Part shown: piece after piece, positions 42,814-53,113 of the stretch | Layout: each line of letters begins with the position of its first letter | How positions within the stretch are numbered: the first letter of the stretch is position 1 | DNA from: Pseudomonas sp. | GTDB lineage: Bacteria; Pseudomonadota; Gammaproteobacteria; Pseudomonadales; Pseudomonadaceae | Assembly: GCF_030698175.1 (NCBI RefSeq) | Contig: NZ_JAUYNT010000028.1 | Span: 124,001-188,000 of the forward strand | DNA length: 64,000 bases | Direction of reading: 5' to 3' | The notes under the pieces: generated by a model | Database searches by the model: none | The model's input: the letters and a program-made list of their open reading frames with translations, nothing else | Told to the model about the DNA's origin: nothing | Program-made: the position numbers and the translations under genes

Positions 42814-43518
42814 GTGATCGACCTACAGCCACAAATCATCCTCGACAACTTGCCGCTGTTTTTTACCGGTTTGCTCATGACCCTCAAGCTCACCGGCTAT
42901 TCGCTGCTGATCGGCCTGCTGCTGGCCATGCCGCTGGCGCGGCTGCGGGTGTCGCGCAACCGCTGGCTGAGCCAGTCGGTTTGGGCCTACACCTACTTCT
43001 TCCGTGGCACGCCGCTGCTGCTGCAACTGCTGGTGCTCTATTACGGCCTGTCGCAGTTCGAGTGGGTGCGGCACAGCCTGTTCTGGCCGTACCTGCGCGA
43101 ACCTTACTGGTGTGCGCTGATTGCCTTCGCGCTGAACACCTGTGCCTACACCACCGAGATTTTCGCCGGTGCCATGCGCAACATCCCCCACGGCGAGATC
43201 GAGGCGGCGCGGGCCTATGGCATGAGTCCGCTGACGCTGCTACGCCGGATCATCCTGCCGTCGGCCTTGCGCCGGGCCATCCCGTCCTACAGCAATGAAG
43301 TGATCCTGATGCTGCAGGGTTCTTCGATCGCCAGCGCCGTGACCCTGATGGACCTCACCGGCGCCGGGCGCAGCGTCTACTCGGACTACTACGCGCCCTT
43401 CGAGGCCTTCATCTTCATCGGCCTGGTGTACATGGCCATGACCTTCGCGTTGGTGGGGCTCTTCAAGCTCCTGGAACTGCGCTACCTGGCTTATTTGGCG
43501 CCGCGCGCGTCGCGTTGA
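42814..43518 (+). CDS. Amino acid ABC transporter permease (HisM/ArtM type)
   Basis: FFRGTPLLLQLLVLYYG and NIPHGEIEAARAYGMSPLTLLRRIILP EAA motif; GTG start. Confidence 0.93.
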   Translation: MIDLQPQIILDNLPLFFTGLLMTLKLTGYSLLIGLLLAMPLARLRVSRNRWLSQSVWAYTYFFRGTPLLLQLLVLYYGLSQFEWVRHSLFWPYLREPYWCALIAFALNTCAYTTEIFAGAMRNIPHGEIEAARAYGMSPLTLLRRIILPSALRRAIPSYSNEVILMLQGSSIASAVTLMDLTGAGRSVYSDYYAPFEAFIFIGLVYMAMTFALVGLFKLLELRYLAYLAPRASR

Positions 43519-43548
43519 GCCAGCCCGAATCGAGCAAGAGGAATAATA

Positions 43549-44313
43549 ATGACAACCCTAGTAGTCGCCAATATTCACAAGCAATACGGCCACCAGAAGG
43601 TGCTCAAGGGCGTGTCGCTGAGCGCCAAAAAGGGTGATGTGATCAGCATCATCGGCTCCTCCGGCTCGGGCAAGAGCACCTTCCTGCGCTGCATTAATTT
43701 TCTGGAAAAACCCAATGCCGGGACTATTCGCTTAGGCGACGAAGACATTCGCCTGGGCACTAACAGTCACGGCGAGTTGCAGGTGCTCGACCACAAGCAG
43801 CTGCAGCGCATGCGCACCAAACTGGCCATGGTGTTTCAGCATTTCAACCTGTGGTCGCACCTGACAGTGCTGGAGAACGTCATCGAGGCACCGCTGCATG
43901 TGCTGGGGTTGAGTCGCGCAGAAGCCGTGAGCCGTGGCGAGAAATACCTGCGGCAGGTGGGCCTAGGCGACTTTGCTGCTGTGTATCCGGCGCATCTGTC
44001 CGGCGGTCAGCAACAGCGGGTGGCGATTGCCCGCGCCCTGGCCATGGAGCCGGAGGTGCTGTTGTTTGACGAGCCCACTTCGGCGCTGGACCCCGAGCTG
44101 GTCGGCGAGGTGCTCAAGGTCATGCAGGGGCTGGCCGCCGAGGGTCGCACCATGATCGTGGTGACCCACGAAATGGCCTTCGCCCGTGAGGTCTCGACCC
44201 AGGTGATCTTCCTGCACAACGGCCAGATCGAGGAGCAGGGCAGTCCCAGCGAAGTCTTTAGCCGAACCAAGAGCGAACGCCTGCGGCAGTTCCTCAGTGG
44301 TGCATTGAAGTAA
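43549..44313 (+). CDS. Amino acid ABC transporter ATP-binding protein (HisP type)
   Basis: GSSGSGKST Walker A, LSGGQQQRVAIARAL signature, LLFDEPTSALD Walker B. Confidence 0.96.
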   Translation: MTTLVVANIHKQYGHQKVLKGVSLSAKKGDVISIIGSSGSGKSTFLRCINFLEKPNAGTIRLGDEDIRLGTNSHGELQVLDHKQLQRMRTKLAMVFQHFNLWSHLTVLENVIEAPLHVLGLSRAEAVSRGEKYLRQVGLGDFAAVYPAHLSGGQQQRVAIARALAMEPEVLLFDEPTSALDPELVGEVLKVMQGLAAEGRTMIVVTHEMAFAREVSTQVIFLHNGQIEEQGSPSEVFSRTKSERLRQFLSGALK

Positions 44314-44372
44314 ACCGGCCCCGTCGCCGCCATTGCCAAATAACAACAACAGTAAGCAATAGGAGTAAACCC

Positions 44373-45740
44373 ATGCACATCCTTAAATGCAGCGCCCTAG
44401 CCTTGGCCATAGGCGCGGCGAGTCAAACGGCGCTGGCGGATAACCCAGAGCCTGCCGCCGCAGACAGTGCCGAACTGCAGGCCACGACTCCAAGCAACCA
44501 GGCGCAGTCCAACGGATTAGTGGCGGACAGCAAGCTGAATGTCCTGGCGCGCAACTTCTACTATAAAGACGACGACAAGTCCGCGGGTGCCGAGCAGAGC
44601 TATGCGCAGGAGTGGGCGCAGGGGCTGATCAGCAGCTTCGAGTCCGGTTTCACCCAGGGCCGCATCGGCTTTGGCGTCGATGCCCATGGACTGCTCGGCC
44701 TGAAACTCGACAGCGGCCGGGGGCGTGCCGGCACCGGCATGCTGCCGAGCAATGCGGGCGACTGCAACGCCGAGGGCCAATGTGGCTCCCAGGACAGTTA
44801 TGGCGAAGTGCATGGCGCACTGAAGGCGCGGGTCTCGAATACCACGCTGAAATACGGTGAGATGTTCGTGCATACGCCGCTGTTCGACACCGGCGATACG
44901 CGCCTGCTGCCGGAGGCCGCCACTGGTTTTCTGCTGACCAGTACGGATGTCGAGAACCTGGAAGTCAACCTCGGCCACTTCACCGCCGCCAACCAGCAAG
45001 CCTCGACCAATAGCGATGACGTGTTTAGCGGCTATGCCGGAGTCATGGACGGCGCCATGGACTTTGCCGGCGGCGTTTACAGCTTCAGCGATAGCCTCAG
45101 TGCCTCGCTGTATGCCGGTGAGCTGCAAGACTACTGGCGCCAGTACTACGCCAATCTCACCTATGGCATGGCCCTGAGCGATGCGCAGCAGTTGGACTTC
45201 AACGTCAATCTCTACCAGAGCTACGATGCCGGTTCGGCCAAGGTCGGCGCGGTGGATAACCGCACCGGCTCGCTGGCGGCCACCTACACCCAGGGCGTGC
45301 ATGCCCTGACCCTGGCTTATCAGCAGGTCGATGGCGACACGCCGTTTGACTACGTCGGTAACTACTCGATCTACCTGGCCAACAGCTACTACTCGGACTT
45401 CAACGGCCCAAATGAAAAGTCCTGGCAGCTGCGCTACGACCTCGATCTGGGCGAGCTGCTGACGCCCGGGCTGACGGCTTTCGCCGCCTACCTCAAGGGC
45501 TACGACATCAATGCCCGTGGCATGAGTGCCGACAGTGCCTACCAGGCCGACTGGGGTGCGCGCGACGATCAGGATCACCACGAGCTGGATTTCGGCGCCC
45601 GCTATTTGGTCCAGGAAGGCGCCGCCAAAGACCTTAACTTCTATCTGGTGCAGCAAGTGCACCGTGGCTCGCAGCAGCAGTACGACGGCAGCTTCGACCG
45701 GGTGCGGCTGATCATCGAGTACCCGCTGGGGCTGCTTTAA
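44373..45740 (+). CDS. OprD family outer membrane porin
   Basis: Signal peptide; LARNFYYKDDD, EWAQGLISSFESGFTQGRIGFGVDAHGLLGLKLDSG OprD motifs; terminal beta-strand RLIIEYPLGLL. Confidence 0.94.
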   Translation: MHILKCSALALAIGAASQTALADNPEPAAADSAELQATTPSNQAQSNGLVADSKLNVLARNFYYKDDDKSAGAEQSYAQEWAQGLISSFESGFTQGRIGFGVDAHGLLGLKLDSGRGRAGTGMLPSNAGDCNAEGQCGSQDSYGEVHGALKARVSNTTLKYGEMFVHTPLFDTGDTRLLPEAATGFLLTSTDVENLEVNLGHFTAANQQASTNSDDVFSGYAGVMDGAMDFAGGVYSFSDSLSASLYAGELQDYWRQYYANLTYGMALSDAQQLDFNVNLYQSYDAGSAKVGAVDNRTGSLAATYTQGVHALTLAYQQVDGDTPFDYVGNYSIYLANSYYSDFNGPNEKSWQLRYDLDLGELLTPGLTAFAAYLKGYDINARGMSADSAYQADWGARDDQDHHELDFGARYLVQEGAAKDLNFYLVQQVHRGSQQQYDGSFDRVRLIIEYPLGLL

Positions 45741-45803
45741 ACGCCGCTTAAACGGGCGGAGTAAACAGCCCGCGCCATGGCGCAGGCTTTGGCGTTTTCG
45801 CGC

Positions 45804-46844
45804 TCACTCTGCCGCCCCGAGCCTGGTGGGCAGCAGGCTCGGGCGGCGGGCGAGTTTATCCAAGTACATTTGTCGATCGGCGTGCTCCAGTAGCACATCC
45901 ATATTGGGTTCGGTGATCCCGGGCTGGGCGATGCCGATGCTGGCACCGATCTGCAGGCGCTGCTCGGCAATCGCGAAAGGCACTTGCAGGGCGGCCTGCA
46001 GGCGAACTTTCAGCTCTTGCGGCTGGGTGGCGGATTGGTCGGCGGCGAGAATGATGAACTCATCACCGCCCAGGCGCGCGACTATGTCGCCGTCACGACA
46101 GCAGTGGCGCAGCCGCTCGGCGACCTGACGCAAGAGTTCATCACCGCACTGATGACCGTAGCTGTCGTTGATCGGCTTGAAGTGATCGAGATCGAGAAAC
46201 AGCAGCGCAAAGTTCTGCCTGGCATCGCGGCGAAAACGCGCACAGGCGAGCTGCACCTGTTGCATCAAAGCGGCGCGATTAAACAGGCCGGTCAGGCTGT
46301 CATGGGCGGCTTGATGCAGAATCTCGGCGTCGCTGCGTTTACGCTCGGTGATGTCGCGGGCGATGGCATACAGCAGCGAACTATCGGCTGCCGGCGCCGG
46401 CGTGCACCAGGCCAGCCAGGCGTAGTGACCATCCTTGCAGCGATAGCGATTTTCAAAATTGATGGTGTCGCCTCCGGCGATCAGTGTGGCCAGCACGCCA
46501 AGCGTGGCCGCAACATCATCGGGGTGCACAAAATCGATAAAAGGCCGTTGCAGCAGCTCTTCTTTCGCATAGCCGAGCACTCGCATAAACGACGGATTCA
46601 CGTCGAGAAAATAGCCGCCGGTATGGGCGATGCAGAGCATGTCGAGGGATAGGTCAAAAAAGTTCTGCCACTGGCGTATCTGCTGCCTAGCCTTGTTGAG
46701 CTCGTCGAACAGCTCGCTGTTGCTGGCGTCCATGGCCGCAGTCAGCTGTTCAAGCTCGCCGACATGCTTATGCAATTGGGCAAATTCAACTGCGCCGTGG
46801 CGCAATAAATCGAGCTTGGCATGGATGAGCTGAAGCTCTTGCAT
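45804..46844 (-). CDS. PAS-GGDEF diguanylate cyclase
   Basis: VARLGGDEFIILA with RDGD I-site; PAS domain upstream. Confidence 0.92.
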   Translation of the reverse strand: MQELQLIHAKLDLLRHGAVEFAQLHKHVGELEQLTAAMDASNSELFDELNKARQQIRQWQNFFDLSLDMLCIAHTGGYFLDVNPSFMRVLGYAKEELLQRPFIDFVHPDDVAATLGVLATLIAGGDTINFENRYRCKDGHYAWLAWCTPAPAADSSLLYAIARDITERKRSDAEILHQAAHDSLTGLFNRAALMQQVQLACARFRRDARQNFALLFLDLDHFKPINDSYGHQCGDELLRQVAERLRHCCRDGDIVARLGGDEFIILAADQSATQPQELKVRLQAALQVPFAIAEQRLQIGASIGIAQPGITEPNMDVLLEHADRQMYLDKLARRPSLLPTRLGAAE

Positions 46845-47033
46845 ACGACCTCCCACATACAGACGGGTGGAAGTCCTTTTGCTGATGCGCTGCGTCGGAT
46901 TTTGCCCACACAGGGCGCTCGCCAAGCTCACGGACTATCCGCAGTCGGCACTCCCTCAGTGTAGGTGAAGATATAGAGTGCTGGCGCCGTGATGACCGGG
47001 CGCGACGCACGGCGCCAACCGCTGAATAAAATA

Positions 47034-47060
47034 TAAAAAAGCCCGCTCAATCGAGCGGGC
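47034..47060 (-). terminator. Rho-independent terminator of metNIQ
   Basis: GCCCGCTC-GATT-GAGCGGGC followed by TTTTTT on the minus strand. Confidence 0.85.
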
Positions 47061-47090
47061 TTCTTGGTCTGTGGCACCGGCTTATATCGA

Positions 47091-47876
47091 TTAGAACGCC
47101 GGCACTACCGCGCCTTGATATTTCTCGTTGATAAAGGCTTTTACTTCGGCGCTGTTCAGGGCCTTGGCCAGCTTCTGCAAGCCGGCGTCGTCTTTGCGAT
47201 CGGCGCTGACCACCAGAATATTCACGTAAGGCGAGTCGTTGCCTTCGATCACCAGCGCATCCTTGGTCGGATTGAGTTTGGCTTCCAGGGCGTAGTTGGT
47301 GTTGATCAGCGCCAGATCGACCTGATTGAGCACCCGCGGCAAGGTGGCGGCTTCCAGCTCGCGGACCTTGATGGCTTTCGGGTTGCTGGCGATGTCCTTG
47401 ACCGTGGCGGTGATGCCGGCGCCGTCTTTCAGACTGATGACTCCAGCCTTGGCCAGCAGCAACAGGGCGCGGCCGCCGTTGGTGGCGTCGTTGGGGATTA
47501 CCACGTTGGCGCCCTGGGACAACTCGGCCAGGCTTTTGATTTTGCTCGAGTAGGCGCCGAAGGGTTCGATATGCACGCCGGCGATGCTGACCAGCTGGCT
47601 GCCACGGGCCTTGTTGAACTCATCCAGGTACGGCTGGTGCTGGAAGAAGTTGGCGTCCAGACGGCCTTCGGCCACCTGCACGTTAGGCTGCACGTAGTCG
47701 GTGAAGACCTTGATCTTCAGTTCCACGCCCTCTTTGGCTAAAGCCGGCTTAACGAATTCGAGGATTTCCGCATGGGGCACGGCGCTGGCGGCGATGCTCA
47801 GGGTTTCGCTGGCCTGAGCGGTAAACACCGTGGCCAGGGCGGCGACGGCGGCAAGGGTGAGAGCATTTTTTTTCAT
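47091..47876 (-). CDS. metQ: Methionine ABC transporter substrate-binding protein MetQ (NlpA family)
   Basis: AASAVPHAEILEFVKPALAKEGVELKIKVFTDYVQPN; downstream of metNI. Confidence 0.93.
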   Translation of the reverse strand: MKKNALTLAAVAALATVFTAQASETLSIAASAVPHAEILEFVKPALAKEGVELKIKVFTDYVQPNVQVAEGRLDANFFQHQPYLDEFNKARGSQLVSIAGVHIEPFGAYSSKIKSLAELSQGANVVIPNDATNGGRALLLLAKAGVISLKDGAGITATVKDIASNPKAIKVRELEAATLPRVLNQVDLALINTNYALEAKLNPTKDALVIEGNDSPYVNILVVSADRKDDAGLQKLAKALNSAEVKAFINEKYQGAVVPAF

Positions 47877-47976
47877 TTTGAGTTCCTTGTGGGACGTACT
47901 GCGGGCACCGAGGGTAAGGGCGCCTGCCGGTTTATTTTGGCTCTGTGCCAATTAAGTGTTGAACGCCGCCAATCTC

Positions 47977-48066
47977 GTGGGAGGGGCTTTAGCCGCGATG
48001 CCTTTTGCGCCGCCGGACAGCCGCTGAATCAGCCTGCAGTCTGTCGCGGCTAAAGCCCCTCCTACA
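47977..48066. repeat. REPIN-like inverted pair of REP sequences
   Basis: 19-nt perfect inverted arms GGAGGGGCTTTAGCCGCGA / TCGCGGCTAAAGCCCCTCC with about 45 nt between. Confidence 0.85.
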
Positions 48067-48125
48067 AAGAGCTACAGCCTGGCGCAACACATAACGGGTA
48101 CAGAGCCTTTATTTTCTAGAGCTTT

Positions 48126-48815
48126 TTATTTCTTGGAGAAGTGCACCACCAGCTTATCGCCAGTGTTTTGCAGAATTTGCACCAGCACCAACAGCAACAC
48201 CACGGTGACCGCCATCACGTCCGGCTGATAACGCTGATAGCCGTAACGCACGGCCAGGTCACCGAGACCACCGCCGCCGATCAGGCCGGACATGGCGGTA
48301 TAAGACACCAGGGTAATGGCCGTCACAGTGATGGCAGCGAGGATGCCTGGCAGCGCTTCCGGCAGCAGCGCGCGGGTGATGATTTGCCAGGTGCTGGCGC
48401 CCATCGCCTGAGTTGCTTCGATGATGCCGCGATCAACTTCGCGCAAGGCGGTTTCCACCAGCCGGGCGAAGAACGGCGTGGCGCCGACCACTAACGGTGG
48501 AATGGCGCCGGCCACGCCCAGCGAGGTGCCGGTCAGCAGCACCGTCAGCGGAATCATCAAGATCAGCAAGATCACGAACGGCACTGAGCGCAACACATTG
48601 GCCAGCAACGACAACAGGCCATACAGCGCTGGTTGGGCAAACAGCTGGCGTGGCCCGGTGAGAAACAACAGCACTCCCAGCGGCAGGCCGAGCAACAGGG
48701 TGAACAGCAGCGAACCGCCGAGCATGCTCAGGGTGTCGAGGCTGGCGTAGCCGATTTCCGCCCAATCGACGTTCGGTAACAGAGGGTGCAACAGGTTTGC
48801 GAGTAAGGCTTCCAT
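48126..48815 (-). CDS. metI: Methionine ABC transporter permease MetI
   Basis: FVILLILMIPLTVLLTGTSLG, REVDRGIIEATQAMGASTWQIITRALLPEALPG EAA motif. Confidence 0.95.
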   Translation of the reverse strand: MEALLANLLHPLLPNVDWAEIGYASLDTLSMLGGSLLFTLLLGLPLGVLLFLTGPRQLFAQPALYGLLSLLANVLRSVPFVILLILMIPLTVLLTGTSLGVAGAIPPLVVGATPFFARLVETALREVDRGIIEATQAMGASTWQIITRALLPEALPGILAAITVTAITLVSYTAMSGLIGGGGLGDLAVRYGYQRYQPDVMAVTVVLLLVLVQILQNTGDKLVVHFSKK

Positions 48816-49822
48816 TAACGCAGCACCTCCAGGTGCACATCGGCGGCGACAAAGCAGGCTAATGCGGCCTCGACGTCGCCACCGGTCAGCGCCAATGTCA
48901 GCTGGCCGTAGGGGGTATCTTTGATCCGGTCGATGCGCCCGGCGAGGATGCTGTAATCAACCCCGGTTTGCCGCGCCACGCTGCCCAGCAGCGGTGCGTA
49001 GGTGGCCTCGCCCTGAAAGGTCAGGCGCAAAATCCGCCCGGCCACATGGGCGAAGTCATCGCGCTGACCTTCGGCGTCGACCTGCTCGGACTCCAGCACG
49101 AAGTTACGGGTGGTCGGGTGTTGCGGGTGCAAAAACACTTGGGCCACCGGCCCCTGCTCGACTATTACCCCGCCGTCCATGACCGCCACCCGGTCGCAGA
49201 CCCGGCGAATCACGTCCATCTCATGGGTGATCAGCACTATGGTCAGGTTCAGCTCGCGGTTGATCTCGGCCAGCAGCTGTAGCACTGAGGCGGTGGTTTG
49301 CGGATCGAGGGCGCTGGTGGCCTCGTCGCAGAGCAGAATCTTCGGCTCGGTGGCCAGTGCGCGAGCGATACCGACCCGCTGCTTCTGCCCGCCGGAAAGC
49401 TGCGCCGGGTATTTGTTGGCGTGCTCGGTCAGGCCGACACGGGCCAGCAAGGCCTCGACCCGCGCGGCGATCTGGCTGGCGCTGAGTTTGCCGGCAAGCT
49501 TCAGTGGCAAGGCGATGTTGGCCGCCACGGTTTTGGCCGCGAGCAAATTGAAGTGCTGAAAGATCATCCCGGCTTGCTGGCGGAACTGCCGCAAACCTTC
49601 AGGGTTGAGCGCGGTGACATCGATACCGTCGACGATAATCCGCCCTCCCGACGGCTCTTCGAGGCGATTGATCAGCCGCAGCAGGGTGCTTTTGCCAGCG
49701 CCGGAGTGGCCGATCAAACCGAACACTTCCCCGCGGGCGATGTGCAGGTCGGTCGGTTGCAGGGCACTGATGTCGCGGCCATTGACGGGATAGGTCTTGT
49801 GCACGCGCTGGAATTCGATCAC
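48815..49822 (-). CDS. metN: Methionine ABC transporter ATP-binding protein MetN
   Basis: [23 protein letters not shown] Walker [17 protein letters not shown]-terminal NIL-type domain. Confidence 0.96.
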   Translation of the reverse strand: MIEFQRVHKTYPVNGRDISALQPTDLHIARGEVFGLIGHSGAGKSTLLRLINRLEEPSGGRIIVDGIDVTALNPEGLRQFRQQAGMIFQHFNLLAAKTVAANIALPLKLAGKLSASQIAARVEALLARVGLTEHANKYPAQLSGGQKQRVGIARALATEPKILLCDEATSALDPQTTASVLQLLAEINRELNLTIVLITHEMDVIRRVCDRVAVMDGGVIVEQGPVAQVFLHPQHPTTRNFVLESEQVDAEGQRDDFAHVAGRILRLTFQGEATYAPLLGSVARQTGVDYSILAGRIDRIKDTPYGQLTLALTGGDVEAALACFVAADVHLEVLR

Positions 49823-50004
49823 GGGATAAACCTTGTGGGTTTGTTTGGGCTTTATTTAGGCGCTGGGTCGGCGCAAAGCCCGGCAGTTTACCTTGCGCCC
49901 GCAAACGCGCAAAAACTTTGCCGATCTAAGCTTATAGCTTGAGTCTTGGCGACTAAGCGCCAGGGCAGCCCAGGGCGGACTCACTTAAGCCCGCGTCGCA
50001 GTGC

Positions 50005-50871
50005 TTAGCCTTTCTTCGGCGTCAGCACCAGTTGCGGCGCTTGCTGCGGGTTGAGCACCTGCTGCAACTGCAGATTGAAGTTGGGATTGAGCTTTTTCAC
50101 CCGCGCCGACAGCAGCGCGGCAACCCAGGGAAAGTCTTTGCCTTGGCGCACTTCAACGCTGACGGCGCAATTAAAGTTGACCACGTCGCTGGCGACGCTA
50201 TCGAGCAGTTTGCGCAACGCATCGCGATCTTCTTCATCTAGCATCGGCATGCCGATGGCGCTGCTGGCGGCGTCCGGTTTGATCAGTTTGGCCTGCGGCT
50301 GAGCCGGCGCGGCAGCCACCACCGGTACACTGGCGGCTTGTTCGGTGGCGGCTTTTTTCAACGCCGCCTGGCGCTCGGCGGCCAGTTTCAGCTGGCGGGC
50401 TTGTTCGGCTTTGGCGGCGGCTTCTTTAGTCGCGGCCTGTTGGGCGACAACCCGGGCTTTCTCGGCGTTGGCCAGCTCAGTGGCGCGGGCGCTGCTGATG
50501 GCGCTGTCCAGGCCGCTGGTGAGTGCTGGAGCTTGGGGCAGTAAGCTGCGAGCGTGAGTCAGGGCGGCGGTGGCGGCATTCAAGTCGCCTTTTTGCAGCG
50601 CGCCTTGTCCTTGTTGCAAATAAGTTTCGGCTATCTGCCGTTGGTATTGCTCCAGCCGAGTGTCGCCGGCGGCGCGTTGCTTGAGGTTATTCAACTGGCT
50701 TTCGGCCTGTTGCAGTTGGCCGTTATTCAGGCTTTGGTCGAGGCTGCGAAAGGCGCTGACCAGGTCATCCACCGGCAATTCGTCGTCGACAGCCAAGGCA
50801 ACGCCGCTGCCGGCGGCGGTCAAAAGTGAAACCAAAAATAGGACTAGATAGCTGGAAGTGAACGACTTCAT
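50005..50871 (-). CDS. Hypothetical secreted/coiled-coil protein
   Basis: Signal peptide, TPR-like helices, Ala/Lys-rich linker; intact ORF between met and znu loci. Confidence 0.7.
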   Translation of the reverse strand: MKSFTSSYLVLFLVSLLTAAGSGVALAVDDELPVDDLVSAFRSLDQSLNNGQLQQAESQLNNLKQRAAGDTRLEQYQRQIAETYLQQGQGALQKGDLNAATAALTHARSLLPQAPALTSGLDSAISSARATELANAEKARVVAQQAATKEAAAKAEQARQLKLAAERQAALKKAATEQAASVPVVAAAPAQPQAKLIKPDAASSAIGMPMLDEEDRDALRKLLDSVASDVVNFNCAVSVEVRQGKDFPWVAALLSARVKKLNPNFNLQLQQVLNPQQAPQLVLTPKKG

Positions 50872-50979
50872 TGTGGCGGGTCTCATTTTGCGCAAAAAAC
50901 GCGCAAGTCTACACCGCGCACCCGATCACAACCAAACCTAGGACTGGTTAGCCGCCGGGCGGCGGATAGCGGCGACTGG

Positions 50980-51768
50980 TTAAGCGCGGCGTTTCGGGAT
51001 GGCCAAACTGAGCAAAAACAGCACGGCAGCTGCCACCACAATCGATGGCCCGGCCGGGGTGTCTTGGAACCAGGACAGGCTCAGGCCCGCGCACACCGCC
51101 ACGACGCCGAGCACGCTGGCAGCCACGGCCATTTGCTCGGGGCTGTGGGAATGGCGCTGGGCCGCCGCCGCCGGAATGATCAGCAAGGAGGTGATCAGCA
51201 GCACGCCGACGATCTTCATCGCCAGGGCAATCACCAGGGCAATCAGCAGCACCAGGCACAGCCGTAGCGCCGCCACCGGCAGGCCTTCGACCTGGGCCAG
51301 TTGCTCATGCACGGTGATCGCCAGCAGCGGTCGCCACAGCGCCAACAGGGTCAGCAGCACCAGCCCACAGCCGCCGATAATCCACAGCAAATCGCTCGGC
51401 CCGACGGCCAGCAGGTCGCCAAACAGATAGCCCATCAGGTCGATGCGTACCTCGCGGTTAAAACTCAGCACCACCAAGCCCAGGGACAGCGTGCTCGGTG
51501 CCAGAATTCCCAGCAGGGTGTCGGCGGCCAGGGGTTGACGTTGTTGCAGGGTCACCAGCAGCAAGGCCAGCAACAGGCAACCGAGGGTCACCGCTAGGGT
51601 TGGGCTGACATCCAGCAACAGGCCGATGGCCACGCCGAGCAATGCGGCGTGGGACAGGGTGTCGCCGAAATAGGCCATCCGCCGCCAGACCACGAAGGAG
51701 CCCAGCGGCCCGGCCACCAGCGCCAGGGCCAAGCCGGCCAGTAAAGCATTGAGTAAGAAGTCAGCCAT
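50980..51768 (-). CDS. znuB: Zinc ABC transporter permease ZnuB
   Basis: ABC-3 family: [29 protein letters not shown]; overlaps znuC. Confidence 0.95.
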   Translation of the reverse strand: MADFLLNALLAGLALALVAGPLGSFVVWRRMAYFGDTLSHAALLGVAIGLLLDVSPTLAVTLGCLLLALLLVTLQQRQPLAADTLLGILAPSTLSLGLVVLSFNREVRIDLMGYLFGDLLAVGPSDLLWIIGGCGLVLLTLLALWRPLLAITVHEQLAQVEGLPVAALRLCLVLLIALVIALAMKIVGVLLITSLLIIPAAAAQRHSHSPEQMAVAASVLGVVAVCAGLSLSWFQDTPAGPSIVVAAAVLFLLSLAIPKRRA

Positions 51769-52534
51769 GCTTGCAGTCGGCTCCGTGGACATGGGGTTTG
51801 CCCAGTACCACGCTGCCATGCAGGTCGTGGCCGTGGTCGTGGCGGTGGTGATAGACGGCCAAACTCTTGGCATCTTCGCCAAACATCTCGACAAACACCG
51901 GGTCGTTGCTGACCTGTTCCGGATGGCCGGAGCAGCAGACATGGCGGTTCAGGCAAATCACCTGATCGGTGGTGCTCATCACCAGGTGCAGGTCGTGGGA
52001 GACCATCAGCACGCCGCAACCGTGACGGTCACGCAGGCGGGTGATCAGGCTGTACAGCTCGGCCTGGCCGCTGACATCGACGCCCTGCACCGGCTCATCC
52101 AGCACCAGCAGTTCGGGCTCGCGCAGCAGCGCCCGGGCCAACAACACGCGCTGCAGTTCACCGCCGGAAATGCTTTGCAGCGGGCTGTCGATCACCTGGG
52201 TCGCGCCGACTTCTTCCAGCGCCGCCAAGGCCCGCAGACGATCGACGCCGGGCACCAGGCGCAAGAAGCGCAGCACCGACAGCGGCAGCGAGGCATCCAC
52301 CTGGAGTTTTTGCGGCATATAGCCGATGCGCAGTTTCGGCTGGCGCCAGACGCTGCCGCTGTCGGGTTTGAGCAGGCCCAGCACGGCGCGCACCAGGGTG
52401 GTTTTACCGGCGCCGTTGGGGCCGATCAGGGTGACGATTTCACCGGCGTTAACGCTCAGTTGCACGTCCTGCAACACCGTCTGGCCGCCGAAGCCGACGC
52501 CGATGCCTTCGAGGCGGATCAGTGCGCCGCTCAT
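51761..52534 (-). CDS. znuC: Zinc ABC transporter ATP-binding protein ZnuC
   Basis: [46 protein letters not shown]. Confidence 0.95.
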   Translation of the reverse strand: MSGALIRLEGIGVGFGGQTVLQDVQLSVNAGEIVTLIGPNGAGKTTLVRAVLGLLKPDSGSVWRQPKLRIGYMPQKLQVDASLPLSVLRFLRLVPGVDRLRALAALEEVGATQVIDSPLQSISGGELQRVLLARALLREPELLVLDEPVQGVDVSGQAELYSLITRLRDRHGCGVLMVSHDLHLVMSTTDQVICLNRHVCCSGHPEQVSNDPVFVEMFGEDAKSLAVYHHRHDHGHDLHGSVVLGKPHVHGADCKHG

Positions 52535-53031
52535 GCCGACACCTGACAACTGGCGCAGAGGCCGACCACTTCCACCGTCTGGCCTTCGACGCTAAAGCCC
52601 ACGCTGGCGGCGCTGCTGACAATCGCCTGGCTGATGCTGCTTTGCTCCAGCTCGATGGAGGTGTGGCATTGCCGGCAAATTAGAAATTGGCCCTGATGGG
52701 GCTGCTCGGGTTGATTGCAGCCGACGAAGGCATTCAGCGAGGCAATGCGATGCACCAGGCCGTTTTCCTGGAGAAAATCCAGCGCCCGATAAACGGTCGG
52801 CGGCGCGGCGCGGCGGCCATCCGCCTCGCTCAGCACGGCCAAGATGTCATAGGCGCCGAGCGGTTTGTGGCTCTGCCAAACCAGCTCCAAAACCCGCAGG
52901 CGCAAGGCGGTCAGACGCACCCCGCGTTGCGCGCAGACGGCCTCGGCCTCGGCCAGCGCGCTGCTGACGCAGTGCGAATGATCGTGGGGTAAACAGGCCA
53001 GCGGGGCCTTGGCGGTATAGGGCTTAAGCAT
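52531..53031 (-). CDS. zur: Zinc uptake regulator Zur (Fur family)
   Basis: [12 protein letters not shown]...VVGLCASC zinc ligands; [24 protein letters not shown]-binding helix. Confidence 0.95.
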   Translation of the reverse strand: MLKPYTAKAPLACLPHDHSHCVSSALAEAEAVCAQRGVRLTALRLRVLELVWQSHKPLGAYDILAVLSEADGRRAAPPTVYRALDFLQENGLVHRIASLNAFVGCNQPEQPHQGQFLICRQCHTSIELEQSSISQAIVSSAASVGFSVEGQTVEVVGLCASCQVSA

Positions 53032-53058
53032 GGGGCGGCAGACGTCTGGATGAAGAGA

Positions 53059-53073
53059 CGTTATTCTATAACG
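53059..53073. promoter_or_regulatory. Zur-box-like palindrome between zur and znuA
   Basis: CGTTAT-TCT-ATAACG perfect dyad in the divergent intergenic region. Confidence 0.75.
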
Positions 53074-53113
53074 CTTTCCACGCCTATTCCTCTCCTCGTG
53101 CAGGTGTTATTTC

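Noticed and set aside
44517-45662. 381-aa minus-strand ORF opposite the OprD-type porin
   Set aside because: Shadow ORF; the plus-strand protein is a clear porin with signal peptide.
49823-50004. Possible SAM-type riboswitch upstream of metNIQ
   Set aside because: No recognisable conserved riboswitch core or terminator switch by eye; would need an Infernal scan.
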